A stretch of DNA of 64,000 bases from Arthrinium phaeospermum. Lineage: Eukaryota > Ascomycota > Sordariomycetes > Amphisphaeriales > Apiosporaceae. Under the pieces are notes generated by a model, which made no database searches, was not told where the DNA came from, and worked only from the letters and a program-made list of their open reading frames with translations. The stretch spans positions 186,001 to 250,000 of the forward strand of contig QYRS01000007.1 of NCBI GenBank assembly GCA_006503535.1, written 5' to 3'. Positions within the stretch are counted from its first letter, which is position 1. Each line of letters opens with the position of its first letter. The position numbers and the translations under genes were made by a program. This document shows positions 49,065 through 59,932 of the stretch, in pieces.

Positions 49065-49833
49065 CTACCAAGTCTTCTCCGCCTGGAATCCCACGGAATA
49101 CCGGGGTACTGTGCTGTCCCAGCATATGGGAATCATGGCGAGGAGATTGATGAATTGTTGTCCATTCTTCTTGAAGTTGACAACTTCGACGGCAAGTTCG
49201 GTGTTGCCCTCCACGGCGGATTGCATCTTCTTCATGGTGTCACTGTCGATGTACTTGCGTGTAGATGACTTCTTGACCTTGCCACCGGGTGCTTGTAGAA
49301 ACCGGCAGTTACGGCCTACAATTTCTTGCTGGCTGTAGCCAGTGAGCTCCGTAAATGGCTCGTTGGCATATACGACTGGGCAGTCAGGTTGTTGCAGATC
49401 GCACAGAATCAGAGCACATGAAGCGTCGATAGCACCGAGCTCAATGATGGGATTGGCCCGTGTCATAACTCGGATCTAAAAAGAATATTAGTGCTGAATC
49501 AAGCTTGACCCCTAAGCAACACTACTCACGAGAATGCTCATCATATCATAACCACTAGGCGCGTAAAGACCCGGGTATATGATGGCATCGTGCACTGTAT
49601 CTTTTGGGACAGCAGCGACTGTTGTCATGGAGACCGACTCGGTCGTCGTTGTTTGCCCATCCGACTCATAATTATACTAATGGAGTGTTAGAATATGGCC
49701 GCAAGGTTGCCTAACACGAAGACAACTACTGCATGAGACGACTCTGGGGGATAGGACAACCTACAGTGAAAGCACTCTGTTCCCAGGGATTCATGATGGG
49801 CATGGTAGCAGCAGACATCAGAGGCATAGTCAT
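49065..49833 (-). CDS. vvd: VIVID/ENVOY-type LOV-domain blue-light photoreceptor
   Basis: Exons 49833-49765, 49676-49530 and 49475-49065 with introns of 88 and 54 bp, all phase 0, give 208 aa. The N-cap MNPWEQ and LYAPSGYDMMSIL correspond to the Neurospora VVD N-cap (MNPWE, LYAPGGYDIMGYL). The LOV core has ELGAIDASCALILCD, GRNCRFLQ with the flavin-adduct Cys (about residue 129), RKYIDSDTM, EVVNFKKNGQ and ends YSVGFQAE. The Cys in DASC appears to match the N-cap-contacting Cys of VVD. VVD/ENVOY bind FAD or FMN, form a light adduct, dimerise and damp the White Collar complex (photoadaptation); in Trichoderma ENVOY also influences cellulase expression. The ATG at 49833 is the first in the coding frame after a TGA at 50080-50082, although the frame between that stop and this ATG is open. 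Confidence 0.93.
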
Positions 49834-50079
49834 ACTGAACAGAGTCGTCGTAGGTCGGCTGTGGTTTGGGTTCTGGCTGGATTCCTCTTCTCGAGGTTGA
49901 AATCTAGCACGATATGGGGGCGGCGGCGGCGAGGATGTGGTATCAGGAGGAAGCCGAGGAAGTAATTCGGGGCTGGAGCTAAGCAGTGATGTGGTGATGA
50001 TTGATCCCGGAGCTATACGTTTTGCTGGTGACAGTGTTGGTTGAAGATTGAGTGAAGAGTAGGAAGAGGTGACAAAGGT

Positions 50080-50121
50080 TCAGGATGTAGTCGAGGAATT
50101 CGTAGCAATTTGATCAGTCAT
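50080..50121 (-). promoter_or_regulatory. In-frame 13-codon upstream ORF ahead of the LOV receptor
   Basis: The ATG at 50121, in the good context ACCATGA, opens MTDQIATNSSTTS and stops at TGA 50080-50082. It is in the same frame as the receptor, and from the TGA to the receptor ATG at 49833 the frame has no further stop. Either this is a translational-control uORF or the TGA interrupts what was once an N-terminal extension. Confidence 0.5.
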
Positions 50122-50245
50122 GGTTGCTTTGCTGTTCGACGTGTGTCCAAATAGAGGAGGGATCGTGATCAATGGGTCAAGTAGGCGTAATAGGCAAAAG
50201 GGCTAAAGAAACAAGAATGAGACGCAAGGCGCCAATGTTTTAGGC

Positions 50246-50265
50246 GATCAGGGTTCGAAGATCGA
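50246..50265. promoter_or_regulatory. Paired GATC element resembling a White Collar light-response element (proximal)
   Basis: A GATC and a GATCGA lie ten bases apart, about 125-145 bases upstream of the uORF start of the LOV-receptor gene. White Collar (GATA-type zinc finger) light-response elements in Neurospora consist of closely spaced GATC-containing motifs such as GATCGA. The pairing and position are seen directly; function is inferred. Confidence 0.5.
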
Positions 50266-50420
50266 ACAGCAGCGTTAGAAAAAGGGACCATTATGGAGTT
50301 GAGAGCCTGCATGGGCAGCAAGTGGCAGGGTCTGGGCCAGCCGGTACAGGATTGCGCAGAAATGGGATGCTGGGATGATCTGCCGTTGGATGATCTCGAG
50401 AGACGGACATGATAGCTGGC

Positions 50421-50435
50421 GATCGAAGGCGGATC
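50421..50435. promoter_or_regulatory. Paired GATC element resembling a White Collar light-response element (distal)
   Basis: A GATCGA followed five bases later by a second GATC, about 300 bases upstream of the uORF start. It repeats the arrangement of the proximal pair. Confidence 0.45.
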
Positions 50436-52708
50436 TGGGTTTGCTTGGGAGCAGGGACCGGGGCCAGGGGCCACCCGGTCAGCCAGTAGTCGCCCGCCTA
50501 ACCAAAAGCAGGGCTAGGCGGGCGAGGATATCTTCGGTACCTACTACATCTGGCAAGAAGATGGAACGGCCGCACATGGGTTTGGTGGATCTACCCGTTT
50601 GCGGCTTTGGCTGACACTCCTCAAGATGGCACACCATGGGCTTTGGCTCATCGGAAATTCACAAACCTCGATTTCGTTAAGATATCTCGATGGAATGCGA
50701 TCAATATTAGGCATCATCCATCACCCGACATCAATACCTGGGCTTCTTGCGAGGTCCAGTTGCAGGTTGCACATCAATCGATCAAGACGAGGCAAAATGG
50801 AGATTGACAAAGAAGAGATCCCACTTGAAAAAATTTGGCTATGTCATCATGTCCACTCTGGTGTTGACTGGTACATACCTTCTATGGAGAGCCGATGCTT
50901 CGATGTCTCCGTCATGTTCGGGTGTGCTAGAATCGGGATCCTGAAAGAGCATGGAAGCCAGTCAGATCCAGCAAGCGACATGACAATTGCCAAAAGCCGA
51001 TTACCGCAGAGTGGTACGACGGTATTCCTCTCCCACGGACGTTGCTCGGCAATCCCCTTGCAGGCATCCGGGCAGCTGGGGATTGAAATGGCGGGAAAGC
51101 AAGCTCTCGATCATGAATTTGACTTTGCGAAAGCCGCATCGTGAGGGATCGAGTGGAACTCGGTGGAGTGGCAGAAAGCCGATCTGCTAATTTAGTGGGG
51201 TCATTCCGGGACAGCCCACTATCTCGAGCTTGCCTTTCGCACACTTGACACTGTAGTCACTGTCCAGAGCAACTGGCCCGACCTCCCGACCCAGGCACCA
51301 GGAACGCACTCATTTTACAGTGTTGATTGCTGCCAAATGCACCGAAATCATCGTGATACCGCCAGATGCCGTGCCACTCACGATACAGTATCGATTTCCT
51401 AATTGGTTACAGGTCTCAGATTCCCGAGGTGGTTTCGAACAGCCACAGCATGAGACAGGCAGCAGTTCGTTAGCCATGTCATGTTGCTGTACTGACTGAT
51501 TGATAAAGCGGTGCTAACGTGAAGCTCCAGCCACGATAAGCGGCCATCGGCGATATAGGTAGAAGTCAGCCACAACTGCTCGTGTCGATCTACTCATGAC
51601 CTCACCTGCTGATCTAGACTGATCTAGCTCATCGAAAACAACCCAAGACATCACCAAATTATTAGACTTCCCGCTTTGCTTCCCCATCTGAATTTTGAAG
51701 CATGGCCTTTTGAGTCTCGTGTTTCTACAGTACTACTAGGTACGACTAGTGCTATGGTACGTACGCCAAAAATAACTGTTGCATTGATGTCAATGGTGGC
51801 ACCAAATCAAAGTCGCTGTCTGCTGCCATCCTTATTAGATGACATGACAAATAAATAACAACCAGCTTGCATCGCTTCGCTTCAAGAGAATTGAGCTATT
51901 GCCCCCGACTTCCTTAACTTTGTTACTGTCACCTACTGGCCTGTTTCATTTCCCATGTCTCGGCGCAGAGCAACAGCGACACCAATGGTCCAGAGGCAGC
52001 CTTTCGCCGAACATGACTCGGGATGAGCCTACCTACCTTTGTCCACAACCGCTCAACCCGGCAGCCCACGGCAGCCACCAGAATGTCTACCTGCCAGACG
52101 CTTATACCGTCGGCGGACTTCGTTATATCCCTGGGGGAATGGGCAGGCAGCGATGCACAAACGCTGCCTTCTAGTGACACAGATTCGTTATGCCAAGAAC
52201 CCACGGCGGCTCAAAACTTTAATGTACGGGCAAATGAACCAGTGCATTATTGGCGGCTGTTTCTGCCATGTTGCACGGCCATGTATGCTTGTGCGACATG
52301 AGTGGTCTATCAGCTCAACAGAAAAAAAGCATGGCCGGTTTTATTTTACTCGTAGGGTTAAAACGCCCCGAGTATACACATGGACGATGTTTGTAGAACA
52401 ACATACCCTGCATGTTTCTATGATCTGAGCAGATTCGCATAGGGGGTCTTCCAAAACTTCCAACACGGTACAAATCAGCCCAGGGATATGTCTCCCAGGG
52501 TATTGTTGACGAGCCGGCCAAAGCCGGTCTGGCTAGCGGCAGCCATTTTGATTACGATAGGTGTGTCATAACGAATGAGTTCGGACGCTATGGAATAGGA
52601 AGTCCCTGGGAATGTTGTGTGACTAACGACCCATCTACCATGATTGCCATGCAGCGCTTTTCCTATCACTCTTTGATAGCCAAAACGTAACAACCTCGAT
52701 CGGCCACT
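50436..52708. other. Intergenic region, no supported gene
   Basis: About 2.3 kb between the LOV-receptor promoter and the SGNH hydrolase. The longest frame (50599-51144, +) has no recognisable motif and overlaps frames on both strands. A missing 5' exon of the SGNH gene could lie at the right end. Confidence 0.45.
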
Positions 52709-53634
52709 ATGTCCCAGGCCAACCCCACGGCGATGGCGCCGAGGCCCGTCCGATCGCGGGCGGGATACCACTACGCGTCATGTTCATCGGGGCCTCGATC
52801 GCCCGGGGCGAGGAGTCAACCCGCAACGTTGGGTACCGGCAACAGCTGCGAGACTGGATGGCTGCTCAGGGGAACCCGGTTAACTGCGTGGGCACGCAGC
52901 GGTTTGGCTACTACGTGGACGACGGCGGCAACACCGCCAACGGAACTGCTTTCCGAGATGACGACAACGAGGCCTACGGCGCGCACCGCATCCGCGACCT
53001 CCACGAAAAGTGTCGCGCCGCGGTCCCCATGTACCGGCCCAACCTCATGCTCGTCCAAATCGGCACGAGCGACTGTTGGCGCGAGGACGACCCTGTCAAT
53101 ATCATCTCGCGCTATAAAGATTTCGTGCGCTATCTGCTGCTGCCAGATGATAACGGGGGTGTGCAGCAGGTAGACGAGAGAGGCAACAAGGCTGGCGTGG
53201 ATGCTACGGTCATCATGTCCACGTTGATCACGACCCCTAACAAGGACAAGGAGCGCTGCTTCTTCAGTGCCAACGCACAGATCCGCCAGGCGGCGTTGGA
53301 TTTGCAGCGTGAAGGCCTGCCCGTCGTGCTGGCCGAGATGCACTACGATCAGGGGCTTCCTGGCCGACCCCGCGAGAGCGATATCGGCCCGGACGACATC
53401 CACCCGACGGACGACGGCTACCTCATGATGGGCGACATCTTCAAGGAGGCCATCCGCGAAGCAGACCACAAGGGCTTCATCAAGCGGGCAGTGGATAACG
53501 GGATTCCTGACGATGGCAATGCAGAGCGACTTGCCGAGGAGGCCGCCGCCGCCGCCCAAGCTCAACCTCCGGCCCAACCTCCAGCACCAGCTAAAGAAGC
53601 CAAAGGCGAGACATTGCCGCAGCATCGGATCTGA
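52709..53634 (+). CDS. SGNH/GDSL-family hydrolase (N-terminus uncertain)
   Basis: From ATG 52780 the frame gives 284 aa. SGNH blocks: FIGASI with the nucleophile Ser, a weaker Gly block, LVQIGTSDCW (block III, with Ser where Asn is usual) and DIHPTDDGYLMM with the Asp-His pair. The protein has no signal peptide and ends in a helical Ala/Pro-rich tail. The conserved strand before FIGAS (GGIPLRV) lies upstream of 52780 in the same frame, with no ATG there, so the true start is elsewhere. An ATG at 52709 (MSQANP) is one base out of frame; a single extra C in the CCCC run at about 52721-52726 would connect it. An upstream exon is the alternative. SGNH enzymes are esterases, lipases or polysaccharide deacetylases; no substrate can be assigned. 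The gene faces the GH7 cellobiohydrolase tail to tail. Confidence 0.75.
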
Positions 53635-53995
53635 TGGGCTTCAAGGGATCTCGGGGAACGTCGATCAAAACTCAATTTTCGTAATGGTGCAAGATGATGG
53701 ATGGGGGGTTAATGTTTACTATTGCGTACAAGAAGTTGAACACAACAAATACTCAAAACAATATTGCTCAGATAGCGTATCAACGAAGGTCAATTTTATA
53801 TGCTTCCCTCTCCCTTATGTACTACGAAGTATCCAACACATAACACACTGCCTGGTCAAGATGAATAGCACAAAACCCATATAAGAGCCCAAGAGGATTG
53901 GGGAGTTGGGGAAATAAAGAGAGAAAGGAAGCAGAAGTTCCTCCTCTAAATCCACCTCGATATCCTCCCTCTCCTGGTCTGGCTTTTGGCGCTTA
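53635..53995. other. Convergent intergenic region
   Basis: About 0.36 kb between the SGNH and GH7 stop codons; AT-rich, no gene. Confidence 0.6.
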
Positions 53996-55641
53996 TTACT
54001 GGGTGAAGGTGGAGTTGATCGGGCCGAACTTGATGTTGCTGTAGATGACTTGGCTACTTCCCTGGTTGCCCTCGACATCGGCGGGCACACCCGAGGTGGT
54101 CTCGCAGGTGCCGCGGCCCACACCGGGGGTCGACGGGTCCTTGTCGACGGGGTAGCTGCTGTCGAGCCACAGCATGTTGGCGTAGTGCTATTGAGTGTCT
54201 TCTGCGTCAGCCGGCTCACATTGGGGTGTTGTATGAAAAGAAAAGAGAAAAGAAAAGAAGAGGAAAAAGACACGAAAAGAAACTCACGTCGTCCCAGAGA
54301 GACATGACCAAGACCATGTTGCCGGCCAGGGCCTTGGCCATCTGCTGGAGCCCGCCCTTGCTGGTGAAGTCGTCGGTGTCGCCGAAGGCCGTCTTCTGCG
54401 AGTTGCAGAACTGCTCGTCGACCTGGTTGCCGCCGTTGCCCTCGATGGTGGACTCGGAGTTGGGGATGACCTTGCCGCCCTGCACGTAGTAGCGGCGGAT
54501 GGCCTCGAGGCTGCTGCCCGACCCGATGAACTGCGTCACCACCGTGATCTTCTTGTTGGTGTCGACCGTCATGCCGGGCCCGTAGAAGTCCTTGACGCCC
54601 TGCCGGTACGAGTTGAAGTCGCAGCCGTCCGGGTCGCAGTCGCCCGCGTACCGGTCCGACGAGTACGTCCCGCCGCAGCCGTCGCCCTGGCACGCCTTCT
54701 GGCCGACGGTCTTGCAGGGGTGGGGCGTGTACGCCGTCGAGATGCTGTTGGCCTCTGTTTGGAAGTTATTTGTTAGTCATAATCCCCTTTTCTCGCTTGA
54801 CGTTCGAATAGGGGGAGGGGACACTTACCCCAGATATCCATCTCGGAGCAGCAGGAGCCGCGGGCGCCGACGCCGGCGTTCTCGTCGTTGGAAGAGGGCT
54901 CCCACTGGTCCGAGTTGGCCTCGCCGTCGATGAACTTGAGGTCGCGCGGGCACTGGGCGTCGCAGTAGCCCGTGCCGTACTTGGCGCCGGCCTTGTTGGC
55001 CGAGTACTTTGACTTGCCGCCGTCCTCGTCCATGGAGACGAAGTACAGGGCGCCGTTCAGGCCGCACCCGAGCTTGGAGAGGTCCACGTCGAAGGTGAAC
55101 TCGTTGCCCAGGAGCTTGAACATCTGGTACTTGTCCGCCCCGTTCATCAAGTAGGTGCGCGATCCGATGTTGGTAGCTGTGTGTTCCCAGGCCATGGTGG
55201 TTAGTTTCTTCTTCTTATACCCCTGGGCTTCTCTTCGAATCAAACTCTCTTCTCCGGGACATGGCAAGAAAAAGGGGACGACTCACAGTACTCGCCCTTG
55301 GTCACAAACTTAAGGGTCAGGGCGTTGCCGCTGGTCGAGATGCCGTAGGTGCTCGAGTAGTCGGCGCCGTCGACGGCGCACTTGGAGGAGCACGACTTGG
55401 CGTCGGAGCAGATGCTCGAGTCCCACTCGTTGCCGGTGTAGCAGTTGGTGGTGCCGCTGGTCTCGTGCAGCCAGCGCCAGTTGGAGTCGATGGTGACCTC
55501 GCCGCTGACGGTCTGGCAGCTGCCGCCGCTGCTGCACTTCTGCCAGCTCAGCTTGGGGTGCGTCTCGCTGGTCTGGGTGCCGACCTGCTGGGCGCCGGCC
55601 GTGGCCAGGAGGCCGCCGAGGAGCGCGACTTTCGAAAGCAT
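53996..55641 (-). CDS. cbh1: Cellobiohydrolase, glycoside hydrolase family 7, secreted, no cellulose-binding module
   Basis: Exons 55641-55287, 55176-54829, 54754-54288 and 54187-53996 (introns 110, 74, 100 bp; all GT-AG, frames join) encode 453 aa. The start is a signal peptide ([19 protein letters not shown]) followed by [18 protein letters not shown], the mature N-terminus of CBH I enzymes. Further signatures: [44 protein letters not shown] with the retaining nucleophile and acid/base Glu (the second falls just after intron 2), [15 protein letters not shown], and [18 protein letters not shown]. Many paired cysteines agree with the family. It releases cellobiose from reducing chain ends of crystalline cellulose. 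The protein stops right after FGPINSTF, so the linker and CBM1 of the Trichoderma type are absent, as in many ascomycete paralogues. Confidence 0.97.
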
Positions 55642-55783
55642 CGTGGATTGAATGGGGGAGCAGGGTGAGTTTGAAACTAAGCAAACACAGGCACTTGGAT
55701 AAGGGGCAAGAGGTGTGGATGAGGGTGGGAGAAGACCGGACAGTCGGATCAGATCTCAGATGGATTATGACGGTATGCCATCC

Positions 55784-55789
55784 TTTATA
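55784..55789 (-). promoter_or_regulatory. TATA-like box of the cellobiohydrolase gene
   Basis: On the minus strand TATAAA within TATTATAAAGG, about 145 bases before the ATG, a plausible distance for a strongly inducible fungal promoter. Confidence 0.45.
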
Positions 55790-55797
55790 ATAGGCGC

Positions 55798-56843
55798 CAC
55801 CCGCCTCCTCTCGACTTCGAGAGCCCCGTCCTACAAGTTGACCTTATTGTAGTTTCCGAATTAGGAACTCGGCCGCCCTATCCCTTGATCCACGCATGGC
55901 CATATTGTACCCAGATGGGCCAGACGGCACACTGGGCCTATTTCCCGATAGGTTCATTCTGGAAGGGGTAATAGGCTTGTTCCGAGATGTCTCCTTACGT
56001 ATGTAGAACCAAGGTGGGATTGGGTAGGAACCGAAGGGCTGTGCTATATGGAAGGAAGATACAGCAAATGCCAGCGCCAGGTTTGGTCCAAGAGGTGTGA
56101 TTGACGGTATATTACCGAGATAGATCCCGTGAAACGGAAAACTTCCCTATCTGGATGAATATCTACCTACCTAAATGGTTTCCAGCCTCTCCAACCAGTG
56201 GTAGGGCATGCCCGTGCTGGGAGGTACTGGTACCCGTAACACCAAAGTCAAGGCAATGGAGAGCATCTCCAATGAAGCAACACATAAGGCTCTTTGGCGT
56301 GTTCAGAGGCAGGTCATTCATCGGATAGTCGGTTCTCGTGGTTCTGGCTTGGTCACTGTGGTAGCACAACTTAACAGTCGATAGTGGACAGACATGGACC
56401 CCATCCGAAGACCGTACCAGGAACTACTAGGGGTCTACGGAGCAGGCGTTCCTGATATCGATAATATGCGAGGATGTGTAATATATCATCCTGGCCACTA
56501 AGATGGTCATTTGACTCATTGAACTTCCAACCTGTTGCCTTCGAGGGGGTCATGGATGCGCAGGAACATTCCCATCCACGGCAACGAGGGCTCCGAAACA
56601 CCATCTAGATCTATTGCAGGTAATATCGTCCAATCGCAATATAGAGAAGAGATTAAACAAGCCCAAGATAGATGCCTACCCTCCATGTGCCCATGGGCGA
56701 GTGATACATTGCGCTCTGGACGAGGCAAAGGTGGTGGTAATAGACCGAGCAAAATTGCAACATTAAGCAGTTTGTTCACATACAACATGCATCAACTCAC
56801 ACCTGACTGGCTAATGGTCGGGCCTCGGTCTAGACTCGCACTC

Positions 56844-56875
<32 letters not shown>

Positions 56876-58665
56876 TAGAGATGCAAAAAGGGATCCTTGG
56901 CGGCTAAACTGCCGGCTCATGCACCCCAATAGACTAGAAGGGTTGGAGAATCTGGGGTAGCCTCCATAGCTTGACAGCGGGCCGATCTTCTCGCTTTCAG
57001 TCTGCCCAGTCTTGCTTATTTCCTCGCCTAGAATGCTTGTACAAACCCCGACACATTTCGGCATGTCTGGGCAGCGATCAAAGCAAGGGGGGACATGGCG
57101 AAGCCAAGCATACATGCGCCCTATGTAGGATGCTCGGGGCATTGCAGCGGGCGTCCCGCGTCTTTGCACCCAAGGGCCATGTCAACCGAACGATATGGCC
57201 CACTATGAATCAACTGCCTTGCGAGAGAGCATCGGCGGGAATGTCTGGAGGGGGGCTATACTGCAGTCTGGTAACGTACCCCGTTGGAAGGTATCACGGT
57301 CCCTCGACCACCGCCAAACAAGGCTTGCCCCTCTTCTTGGCAATACCGGAATGTTTGCATAACATGTGTTGCCAATGGAGAATGTTTGGTTGGGATGCTT
57401 GCTTTTAGCCATCGAGGTGGTTCGGTGTAACCTTCCAGAGCGACTGCCGGGAGCTAGGACTTGGAAGCTACGAGGTATGTACAAGGCGAGGTAACATCGT
57501 TGATGCGTGATCAGTCAATCACGACGATCTACCATAGTCATTAGATGAGGTGGCTTCGGAGGGCAAAGGTAGTAGTGCAGCCGTTTGAAACTGGGATTTT
57601 TGATTTTGCAATGTATACTCTATGTACAGGGTCGACAAACGACGATGCGGCCCAGGGAAACAGCTTCCGAGGTCTGTAAAGCAACATCGGCTGATTGAGC
57701 AAATCCATTGCTTCTAGCTGGGCACATCTGGCATAGGACATTCGAATGCACCCTTCGAGGCGCTGGCTTGATGTGGCATGCGAGGCGTGTCAAATGGAGT
57801 AGCGGTGCACTGGACCAACTCTTCTTCCGGGAAAGCTATACATCGCGACCCTCGTCAAGCGTCGTGACATGAGATTATATAAGCCGGACGTAACATCTCT
57901 TGGTCCCTCGTATGCGATGCATGCTTTGACTCGTCGGCAAGGGGTGGACCAAACTGGAATACCCAAATGCCGCGAATGTATACCATACGACAGCGGGCAA
58001 TATGAGCGCCTTGTCACATAATCCCAGGCTTGGCGATGAAAACGACACCACTTCAGGTCTGCAAGCTGGACGCTAGGCTGGTTTTGTGTGAGACTGACAG
58101 GCGCAATGTCTCACCCAAGACGACACAAAATACCTCTGAATCTTTTTGTATAAAGTCCAGGAACGTAAACAACCATCGATACCTGCTCAACTGTCTTGGC
58201 ACATAGACTGGACAAGTCTCATGCGCAGATCCTAGCCTTGGCCTTTTGGGGTCATGTACAAAATAATCAGTTCGATTCGGTCCAGGCCCCTCAAACAGAG
58301 CATCGGTACCATGGGCCTTGGATCTCAGGATGGGGGTTGAGTCAGTCGCGGAAAATGACCTGCGGTAGTTCGTCGGACTCCGTAAGATTCAGAATGTGAT
58401 CCCTTGGCTCCCAGAGGTGCAGCGTTTGCGCATACTTGGATCCCGGCGATGTATGCTCCTACGAATTGGCCCAATCCACAGTAGCCTCCAAAGGAAGCAA
58501 CTGTTTTGGCAACATAACGACTTGGGTAATTGCATCGACGGTTTGCTTAGTACACGCTGCGAGAACGTTGCCACTCCCCATACATAGGGCTCACACTCGC
58601 AGTTCCGGTTGTATGGACTTGGCATCTCACATAAAGGCAAGTAGCCAAGATGAGCAAGGAGGTGG
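55798..58665. other. Long intergenic region, probable inducible promoter of the GH7 gene on the left
   Basis: About 2.9 kb with no supported gene. A (GA)n microsatellite lies at 56844-56872. The longest frames (up to 145 codons) overlap one another and show no motif. Confidence 0.5.
56844..56872. repeat. (GA)n microsatellite
   Basis: About 14 perfect GA units in the intergenic region between the GH7 gene and the roadblock-like gene. Confidence 0.9.
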
Positions 58666-59322
58666 TTACCGTCCCTCGTTGCCAGCTTCCTCGTCCGGCA
58701 CACCCAATGAGCCAAGTTTGTCGTCTAGCCACTTGGCAAGCTCTTCAGCTTGTCTCCGCATCAGCACCACGCCTGCGGCGTTCACACTGCCCATGGTCGT
58801 GGCGCTGGCCGTAGTGGCTGCCCCAGCACTCGCGACGCTTTCGACCTCGGACGGCGACCCCAGTGGTGTTGGGTGCGACGAAGATGCCGCCGGCGGTACT
58901 TGGAGCGATTGGCTCTGCCCCTGCGCGAACGTTGCCTGTTCCCCGCTGTCCGGTATTGGCCCGATGCACACGAACAGCAGCCCGCATCTGAGCTTGCGCA
59001 CCACCAGCACCGCGCCTGTGAGTTGTATGGTGATGGCGCCCGACGTCGGGTCCTGGCGCGCCTTGGTGCCGGCGGGGGCAGACGGCAACGCCTCAGCTAC
59101 AGCCGCGCTGGTGCCTTGGGCGGCGTAGATGGTCCATATGGACGCGGCTACTGTGCATTGCGTTCGTAAGGTGCTGACGGGGTGTGGCGAGGCATGGGCC
59201 AGCAGCTTCCCCGACAAGGTCGTCAGCAAGGTCGTATGGATCTGTGGCGACAGATTCGACTGTAGAAAGGACGTGAGCCGTTTCGTCAAGAGCAGAGGTG
59301 GTGTAGGCGCGGGTAGCGACAT
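58666..59322 (-). CDS. Possible roadblock/LC7-like protein (LAMTOR2/Ego3-type), 218 aa
   Basis: The frame is open from 59700, but the first half of that would be low-complexity, UTR-like sequence. The ATG at 59322 begins MSLPAPTPPLLLTKRLTSFL, a helix, then a beta-alpha pattern (LLTTLSGKLLAHASP, TVAASIWTIYAAQG, ITIQLTGAVLVVRKLRCGLLFVCIGP) that resembles the roadblock/LC7 fold of the Ragulator/EGO scaffold. Low-complexity Ala/Ser/Pro segments lie between strands, and a final amphipathic helix (RQAEELAKWLDDKLGSLG) closes the protein. If correct it would anchor Rag/Gtr GTPases for TORC1 at the vacuole. The assignment is by pattern only, with no single diagnostic residue, so it is tentative. It lies about 0.6 kb downstream of the kinase-fold gene on the same strand. 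Confidence 0.55.
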   Translation of the reverse strand: MSLPAPTPPLLLTKRLTSFLQSNLSPQIHTTLLTTLSGKLLAHASPHPVSTLRTQCTVAASIWTIYAAQGTSAAVAEALPSAPAGTKARQDPTSGAITIQLTGAVLVVRKLRCGLLFVCIGPIPDSGEQATFAQGQSQSLQVPPAASSSHPTPLGSPSEVESVASAGAATTASATTMGSVNAAGVVLMRRQAEELAKWLDDKLGSLGVPDEEAGNEGR

Positions 59323-59932
59323 TGGGGTCGATTTGGTCTGCTGCTTTGGTGGATGGGCCAAAGCCTTAGACTTTGATGAGATGTGGGAATTCGGATGTTC
59401 GGCGCGAGCGGCTGCGCAGGTTTTTGAAGAAAGGGCGCAGATGAATGGAGATCCTGATCTGCGTCTACTTCGGAGGTCGCTATGGTGTGGGGAGTGATTT
59501 CGATGTGTCTCGAGGGAGTTCCGAGTCTGGATGATAAGCATCTGCTCAAGCTTGCCTTGGGGAAGTGATGAGGTCGAGGCAGGCAGCAGGCATGCGGTGA
59601 CATACATAACCCCCACTTTGGAAATAGCGATGGGCCCAGGTGCCAGGGGACCTATGGCCCAAGCGTCCCCACCACTAACTCCCTGGCTCTCAACCATCAA
59701 CTCCCGCTTTCTACCTACTCCATATCACAACTGCATCGTCACCTTTTGCCACTTGGCTTCAACTCGGGCTTTTTTTGAGAACGCATCTAGCCGATCTTCC
59801 GGGACCCAGTCTGAGACCGCGAGGCCTTGGAACAAATTACATGCAGTTTAATTGACTACTCTAGCAACTCGATAATGCCATGGGAGGAGAGGAGTCTGGG
59901 CCACGCCGGGGCCTCATGGCAAATGACTAATC
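59323..59932. other. Intergenic, probable promoter of the roadblock-like gene
   Basis: About 0.6 kb; the open minus-strand frame that continues here from the roadblock-like gene has no protein-like character. Confidence 0.5.

Noticed and set aside
50599..51144. 181-aa plus-strand frame
   Set aside because: No motif, overlaps open frames in other phases, no matching splice sites, and atypical composition for a fungal protein of this window.
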